Assembly (NCBI GenBank): GCA_025963265.1
Contig: JAOPUY010000083.1
Span: 1 to 9,612, forward strand
Length of the DNA: 9,612 nt
Reading direction: 5' to 3'
From: Frankiales bacterium
Lineage (GTDB): Bacteria; Actinomycetota; Actinomycetes; Mycobacteriales; Jatrophihabitantaceae
This document shows, one piece after another, positions 6,571 to 9,612 of this stretch. The stretch's first letter is position 1. Each line of letters begins with the position of its first letter. Position numbers and translations under genes: made by a program. Below the pieces are notes generated by a model. That model was given only the letters and a program-made list of their open reading frames with translations. It did no database searches and had not been told where the DNA came from.

Positions 6571-6630
6571 GTCTTGGTCGACTACGTCTTGGTCGACTAC
6601 GTCTTGGTCGACTAGGTCACGTCGACTGAG
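6556..6630 (+). repeat. 15-bp tandem repeat array running through the ilvD stop codon
   Basis: Three near-identical 15-base units lie at 6571-6585, 6586-6600 and 6601-6615 (core GTCTTGGTCGACTAC; the third ends in TAG). A diverged unit before them (6556-6570) holds the last four sense codons and TAG stop of ilvD, and a more diverged one follows (6616-6630). Each unit contains the palindrome GTCGAC. The period is five codons and in phase with ilvD: reading on past the stop would give VLVDY, VLVDY, VLVD and then another TAG. It looks like slippage or duplication that began at the 3' end of the gene. Confidence 0.8.
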
Positions 6631-6638
6631 TCGGGGGG

Positions 6639-6669
6639 TTGACCTTCCCCCGGGGGGAGACTCGACACT
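6639..6669 (+). promoter_or_regulatory. MerR-type promoter and operator for the merR-yceI pair
   Basis: TTGACC (6639-6644, -35) and GACACT (6664-6669, -10) are separated by exactly 19 bases, the overlong spacing typical of promoters activated by MerR-family proteins. The spacer holds a dyad: CCTTCCCCC (6643-6651) against GGGGGGAGA (6652-6660), 7 of 9 positions complementary. Predicted transcription start is near 6676, leaving about 15 bases of leader before the ATG at 6691. The architecture resembles SoxR/BmrR-type operators and suggests autoregulation. Confidence 0.6.
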
Positions 6670-6690
6670 AGGCAGAGGTCCCGATCGCCG

Positions 6691-7527
6691 ATGTCCCCGC
6701 CGCGCTTGACCATCGGCGACTTCGCCCAGCTCACCCAGCTGAGCCGCAAGACGCTGCGGCACTATCACGAGGCCGGACTACTGACGCCGGACCAGGTCGA
6801 TCCGGCGTCGGGCTATCGGTACTACTCGAGCGCGCAGATCCCGACCGCCCAGGTCATCCGCCGCTTTCGGGAGCTGGGCATGCCCGTCCCCGAGGTGCGT
6901 TCGGTGCTCTTGGCCGAGGTCGCGGAGCGGGGCGAGCTCATCGCCGCCCATCTGGCCCGGCTGGAGGACCAACTCCTGCAGACCCAGTCGGCCGTCGCCT
7001 CGCTACGCCGGTTGCTGTCGCCGGCCCCACCAGCGATCGAGGTCCGGTTACGGGCGGCACCGGCTCAAGTGGTGGCGGGCATCGCCGCCGACATCGACCG
7101 GGCGGCCGTGCTCGCCTGGTACTCCGGCGCCATGGCCGAGCTCGCCGCGCTCGGTGTGGCCGAGGTCGGGCCCTGCGGGGGGCTCTACGACAACGAGCTC
7201 TTCACCGACGATCATGGGCAGGCGATGGTCTACCTGGCGGTGGAGCGAGCGCCGACGGTCGGCCGCGTCCGCCCGATCGAGGTCCCAGCGGCCGAACTCG
7301 CGACGACCGTGCACCCTGGGCCGCACGACGACATCGACGTCACCTACGGCCAATTGGGGGCCTGGGTGGCCGATCAGGCGCTCGCGCTGGCCGGGCCGGT
7401 GCACGAGGTTTATCTCGTCGGGCCGCGAGACACTCCTGAGGAATCAGCCTGGCGGACCGAGATCGGCTGGCCGGTTTTTCGCACCGCGATCGGACGGCCC
7501 GACGGCTACCCTGGGGGGCATGACTAG
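6691..7527 (+). CDS. MerR-family regulator with GyrI-like effector-binding domain
   Basis: A 278-residue BmrR-like regulator. The N-terminal winged HTH covers about residues 5-75: LTIGDFAQLTQLSRKTLRHY (6-25), then LLTPDQVDPASGYRYYS (30-46) and FRELGMPVPEVRSVL (59-73), standard MerR helices. A linking helix of about 78-110 (AHLARLEDQLLQTQ region) would form the antiparallel dimer coil. Residues about 116-268 fit the GyrI-like/AraC effector domain, ending with TPEESAWRTEIGWPV (248-262), where E257 lies at the position that contacts cationic drugs in BmrR-type proteins (inferred). Ligands of this class are usually lipophilic or cationic compounds. A purine-rich AGAGG (6674-6678) lies 12 bases before the ATG. 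The gene overlaps the yceI gene by 8 bases, so the two are co-expressed; a MerR-type promoter lies directly upstream. Confidence 0.93.
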   Translation: MSPPRLTIGDFAQLTQLSRKTLRHYHEAGLLTPDQVDPASGYRYYSSAQIPTAQVIRRFRELGMPVPEVRSVLLAEVAERGELIAAHLARLEDQLLQTQSAVASLRRLLSPAPPAIEVRLRAAPAQVVAGIAADIDRAAVLAWYSGAMAELAALGVAEVGPCGGLYDNELFTDDHGQAMVYLAVERAPTVGRVRPIEVPAAELATTVHPGPHDDIDVTYGQLGAWVADQALALAGPVHEVYLVGPRDTPEESAWRTEIGWPVFRTAIGRPDGYPGGHD

Positions 7528-8059
7528 TCCGACCCCCGGCCCCGAATCCAGTGTGTTGCTGGCCGCCTCCGTCGGGTCGTGGCATCTCGACGCCGCGCGC
7601 ACGACGGTGGAGCTGCAGACGAAGGCCATGTGGGGCCTGGCGAAAGTGACCGCGACTTTCAAGGCCATCGAGGGGTGGGCGTTGGTCGGGCCGGACGGCG
7701 AGGTGTCGGGAACCCTCGTGATCGACGCCGCCTCGGTCGACACCAGACAGGCCAAGCGGGACGCCCATTTGCTCACCAAGGACTTCTTCGAGGTCGAGGC
7801 CTACCCGACCTTCACCTACACCGCGACCTCCGCCACCCTGGGCGCCGACGGCACCTTGCGGATCGCCGGCACATTCACCGCTCACGGCCAGACCCACCCA
7901 CTGGAGGTTCGCGCGACGGTCGCGGCCGACGGAGCCGACAGCGTCAGCGTGACCGGCCGGGCCGAGCTCGACCGCAGCCAATGGGGGCTGACCTGGACGA
8001 AGATGGGCGCGCGGCTGCACAACCAGGTCCTGGTGACTGCGGTCTTCTCGCGCGAGTAG
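7520..8059 (+). CDS. YceI-family lipocalin-like protein
   Basis: A 179-residue protein of the YceI family, beta-barrel proteins that bind isoprenoid or other lipid-like molecules. The domain spans about residues 18-177: GSWHLDAARTTVELQTKAMW (19-38), the GLAKVTATF segment (39-47), SVDTRQAKRDAHLLTKDFFE (72-91) followed by YPTFTYT (95-101), AGTFTAHGQTHPLEV (116-130) and RSQWGLTW (152-159). No signal peptide is seen, so it is probably cytoplasmic, unlike periplasmic E. coli YceI. The start is set at the ATG 7520, which overlaps the merR stop as ATGACTAG and has a G-run (7513-7518) directly upstream; a longer in-frame extension upstream would only shadow merR. Co-expression with a GyrI-domain MerR suggests both deal with the same hydrophobic compound; that is inference. 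Confidence 0.9.
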   Translation: MTSPTPGPESSVLLAASVGSWHLDAARTTVELQTKAMWGLAKVTATFKAIEGWALVGPDGEVSGTLVIDAASVDTRQAKRDAHLLTKDFFEVEAYPTFTYTATSATLGADGTLRIAGTFTAHGQTHPLEVRATVAADGADSVSVTGRAELDRSQWGLTWTKMGARLHNQVLVTAVFSRE

Positions 8060-8070
8060 GACGCGGTCCG

Positions 8071-8113
8071 ATCGTCCCGGCTTGCTCGGGACTTTCAGCC
8101 CTGCCGGGACGAT
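8071..8113 (+). promoter_or_regulatory. Nested, mutually exclusive inverted repeats upstream of the ADH gene
   Basis: An 11-base perfect inverted repeat joins 8071-8081 with 8103-8113 (21-base loop). Inside it, GTCCCG (8074-8079) can instead pair with CGGGAC (8087-8092), forming a smaller hairpin with a 7-base loop. The two structures exclude each other. It may terminate yceI transcription, act as an RNA switch, or simply be several protein half-sites (GGGAC) in both orientations. No T-run follows. Confidence 0.45.
8088..8101 (+). promoter_or_regulatory. DosR/DevR-box-like sequence
   Basis: GGGACTTTCAGCCC matches the core of the mycobacterial DosR box (GGGACTWWAGTCCC) at 11 of 14 positions: the left half GGGACT and the WW positions are complete and the right CCC is in register. 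It ends 63 bases before the ATG of the alcohol dehydrogenase gene, whose operon partner is an Acg-like nitroreductase, a family under DosR control in M. tuberculosis. A weaker half-site GGGAC follows at 8106-8110. Similarity judged by eye; no regulator gene lies in the window. Confidence 0.4.
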
Positions 8114-8131
8114 GCCCGGCGGAGCACGCTG

Positions 8132-8156
8132 CCAAGGAGACATCATCGATCCTTGG
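8132..8156 (+). promoter_or_regulatory. Inverted repeat covering the ribosome binding region of the ADH gene
   Basis: CCAAGGA (8132-8138) and TCCTTGG (8150-8156) can form a 7-bp stem with an 11-base loop. The right arm enters the Shine-Dalgarno GGAG (8155-8158) used by the ATG at 8165, and the left arm enters a second AGGAGA (8135-8140). Folding could lower translation. The alternative TTG start at 8153 would lie inside the stem. Confidence 0.4.
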
Positions 8157-8164
8157 AGCTCATC

Positions 8165-9220
8165 ATGAAGGCACTCGTTTATCACGGACCCGGCTCGAAG
8201 GCGTGGGAAGACGTCGCTCGTCCGACGCTGGCCGCCGACACGGACGCGATCGTCCGAGTCGACACCACGACCATCTGCGGCACGGATCTCCACATTCTCA
8301 AGGGAGACGTGCCGGCGATGGCCGACGGGCGCATCATCGGCCACGAGGCGGTCGGCACCGTCGCGGAGGTCGGGGCCGGGGTGAAGAACGTCCGCGTGGG
8401 CGACCGAGTGCTGGTTTCCTGCGTGAGCGCCTGCGGCGCCTGCCGATTCTGCCGAGAGGCCCGTTTCGGGCAGTGCATCGGCGGCGGAGGCTGGATCCTC
8501 GGCAACGAGATCGACGGAACCCAAGCCGAATACGTGCGCGTCCCCTTCGCCGACAATTCCACCTATCCGGTTCCAGCGGGGGTGAGCGACGACGCGTTGC
8601 TGATGCTGGCCGACATCCTCCCCACCGGATATGAGGTCGGAGTCCTCAACGGCCACGTCCAGCCCGGCGATGTCGTGGCGGTCGTCGGCGCGGGCCCGAT
8701 CGGCCTGTCGGCCATCAGCGGGGCGCGGCTGTTCAGCCCGAGCAAGATCATCGCCATCGACCTGGCGGCGACGCGGCTGGACTCGGCCAAGCAGTTCGGC
8801 GCCGACGTGGTCATCAACAACTCCGAGCAGGACCCGATCGCAGCCATCATGGAGCTGACTGGCGGGCTCGGCGTCGATGTCGCGATCGAGGCGGTCGGCG
8901 TTCCCGCCACCTTCGAATTGGCCGCGGAGCTCGCCCGTCCAGTGGGGCGGATCGCCAACATCGGCGTGCACGGCAAGCCGGTCACCCTGCATCTGGAACG
9001 GCTGTGGACTCGCGACGTCACCATCACCACCGGTCTCGTCGACACGTACTCGACGCCCACTCTGTTGAAGTTGCTGACCAGCGGCCAGATCGACGCCGAG
9101 CGCTTCGTCACCCACCACTTCGGATTCGAGGACTTCATCGAGGCCTACGACGTCTTCTCCCGGGCCGGCGAGACCGGCGCGCTCAAGGTCGTCCTGACCC
9201 GCGAGAGCCCAGCGTCATGA
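8165..9220 (+). CDS. Zinc-dependent alcohol dehydrogenase (medium-chain family)
   Basis: A 351-residue MDR-family oxidoreductase that should interconvert an alcohol and an aldehyde or ketone with NAD(P). Catalytic zinc ligands are visible as C38 (TICGTDLH), H60-E61 (IGHEAVG) and D150. The four structural-zinc cysteines C90, C93, C96 and C104 are present. The Rossmann motif is GAGPIG (175-180), with D199 after the second strand, favouring NAD over NADP (inferred). It resembles secondary-alcohol dehydrogenases of the TbADH/CbADH type more than FrmA-type enzymes; substrate unknown. The start is the ATG at 8165 with GGAG six bases upstream; the in-frame TTG at 8153 would add four residues and is less likely. 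It overlaps the next gene by 4 bases (ATGA) and has a DosR-box-like site upstream, pointing to redox- or hypoxia-linked expression. Confidence 0.93.
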   Translation: MKALVYHGPGSKAWEDVARPTLAADTDAIVRVDTTTICGTDLHILKGDVPAMADGRIIGHEAVGTVAEVGAGVKNVRVGDRVLVSCVSACGACRFCREARFGQCIGGGGWILGNEIDGTQAEYVRVPFADNSTYPVPAGVSDDALLMLADILPTGYEVGVLNGHVQPGDVVAVVGAGPIGLSAISGARLFSPSKIIAIDLAATRLDSAKQFGADVVINNSEQDPIAAIMELTGGLGVDVAIEAVGVPATFELAAELARPVGRIANIGVHGKPVTLHLERLWTRDVTITTGLVDTYSTPTLLKLLTSGQIDAERFVTHHFGFEDFIEAYDVFSRAGETGALKVVLTRESPAS

Positions 9221-9612
9221 CCACCGCGCGGTTCGACGCCCACCACTACGCCGCCGACTCCCTCGAGCCCGCGCTGCGGCACGCCGCCGCCCGAGCGACC
9301 CTGGCGCCCTCGATTCACAACACCCAACCGTGGCGCTGGGTGGTCAGCCCGGATCGGTTGGATCTCTACGCCGACTCGACGCGCAGCGTGCCCGCCGTCG
9401 ACCCGACGGGGCGCCAGTTGGCCATCAGTTGCGGCGCCGCGCTCTTCGGCGCCCGAGTGGCGCTAGCCGCCGTTCGACTGGACGCGAGCACCATTCTGTT
9501 ACCCGACCCGGGCGACCCCGAGTTGCTTGCCTCGATCACCGTCACGCATTCCGAGGCGCCGATCGACCAGGTTGCTCGCCGCTTGGACGCCGCGGCGCCC
9601 TCGCGGCACAGC
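9217..9612 (+). CDS. Acg-like nitroreductase-family protein, 5' part only
   Basis: The first 132 codons of a flavin-type nitroreductase-fold protein; the 3' part is outside the window. The segment LAPSIHNTQPWRW (29-41) is the FMN-binding signature of the family. LDLYADSTRSVPAVDPTGRQ (48-67) and LAISCGAALFGARVALAA (68-85) match the Acg group (M. tuberculosis Rv2032, Rv3127, Rv3131), which in that species belongs to the DosR dormancy regulon. Acg proteins bind FMN but lack usual nitroreductase activity and may store flavin; whether that holds here is unknown. The ATG at 9217 overlaps the TGA of the alcohol dehydrogenase gene (ATGA), with no strong ribosome binding site of its own, so translation is probably coupled. 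Confidence 0.88.
   Translation, partial: MTTARFDAHHYAADSLEPALRHAAARATLAPSIHNTQPWRWVVSPDRLDLYADSTRSVPAVDPTGRQLAISCGAALFGARVALAAVRLDASTILLPDPGDPELLASITVTHSEAPIDQVARRLDAAAPSRHS

Noticed and set aside
6556..6630. CRISPR array
   Set aside because: Units are directly adjacent with no spacers and only 15 bases long; it is a simple tandem repeat.
5941..6768. Minus-strand frame of 275 codons over the ilvD end and the 15-bp repeat
   Set aside because: Its DVVDQ-like repeats are just the reverse reading of the tandem repeat; the remainder shadows ilvD and merR.
7340..9118. Minus-strand open frame of 592 codons opposite yceI and the ADH gene
   Set aside because: It lies antisense to two genes with clear family motifs, has a low-complexity Arg/Asp/Gly/Val-rich translation, and is a usual artefact of high-GC third positions.

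Overview
The window looks like chromosomal DNA of a high-GC actinobacterium. By eye the coding DNA is strongly GC-biased at third codon positions. The gene families point the same way: paired TetR regulators, an XRE/MmyB-type regulator, a DUF222/13E12-type HNH protein and an Acg-like nitroreductase. The DUF222-HNH and Acg-like families suggest a relative of Mycobacteriales, Frankiales or similar orders; genus cannot be fixed from this sequence. I see no rRNA, tRNA, CRISPR array, insertion sequence or phage module.

Layout. (1) 1-1717, minus strand: two tetR-family genes joined by a 4-base ATGA overlap (1115-1717 and 429-1118), then the 5' part of a COG0701-type permease (1-292) that runs off the left edge. 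Palindromes stand before the permease and before the first tetR. (2) 1718-2239: an intergenic region with a tandem palindromic repeat, a possible 14-codon leader ORF, and a small two-helix membrane protein (plus strand). (3) 2266-3693, minus: a DUF222-HNH endonuclease-like protein with a relatively AT-rich upstream region. (4) 3837-4661, minus: an XRE/MmyB regulator, divergent from (5) 4738-6570, plus: ilvD, dihydroxy-acid dehydratase. A 15-bp tandem repeat runs through the ilvD stop codon. (6) 6691-8059, plus: a merR-like regulator with a GyrI-like effector domain overlapping a yceI-family gene by 8 bases, behind a MerR-type promoter with a 19-bp spacer. (7) 8165 to the right edge, plus: a zinc alcohol dehydrogenase gene overlapping by 4 bases an Acg-like nitroreductase gene that is cut by the window end. 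Upstream lie a DosR/DevR-box-like sequence and overlapping hairpins.

How it works together. Apart from ilvD (branched-chain amino acid and pantothenate precursor synthesis), the window is mainly small regulator-plus-target units: TetR/TetR/permease, XRE/IlvD, MerR/YceI, and a probable hypoxia- or redox-responsive dehydrogenase/nitroreductase pair. Four one-component regulators occur in under 10 kb, and three have inverted repeats at their own promoters, consistent with autoregulation. I do not see a clearly new multi-gene system. The best leads are the putative DosR-type control of the ADH/Acg-like operon, the repeat that eats into the ilvD stop codon, and the predicted leaderless starts of two regulators.
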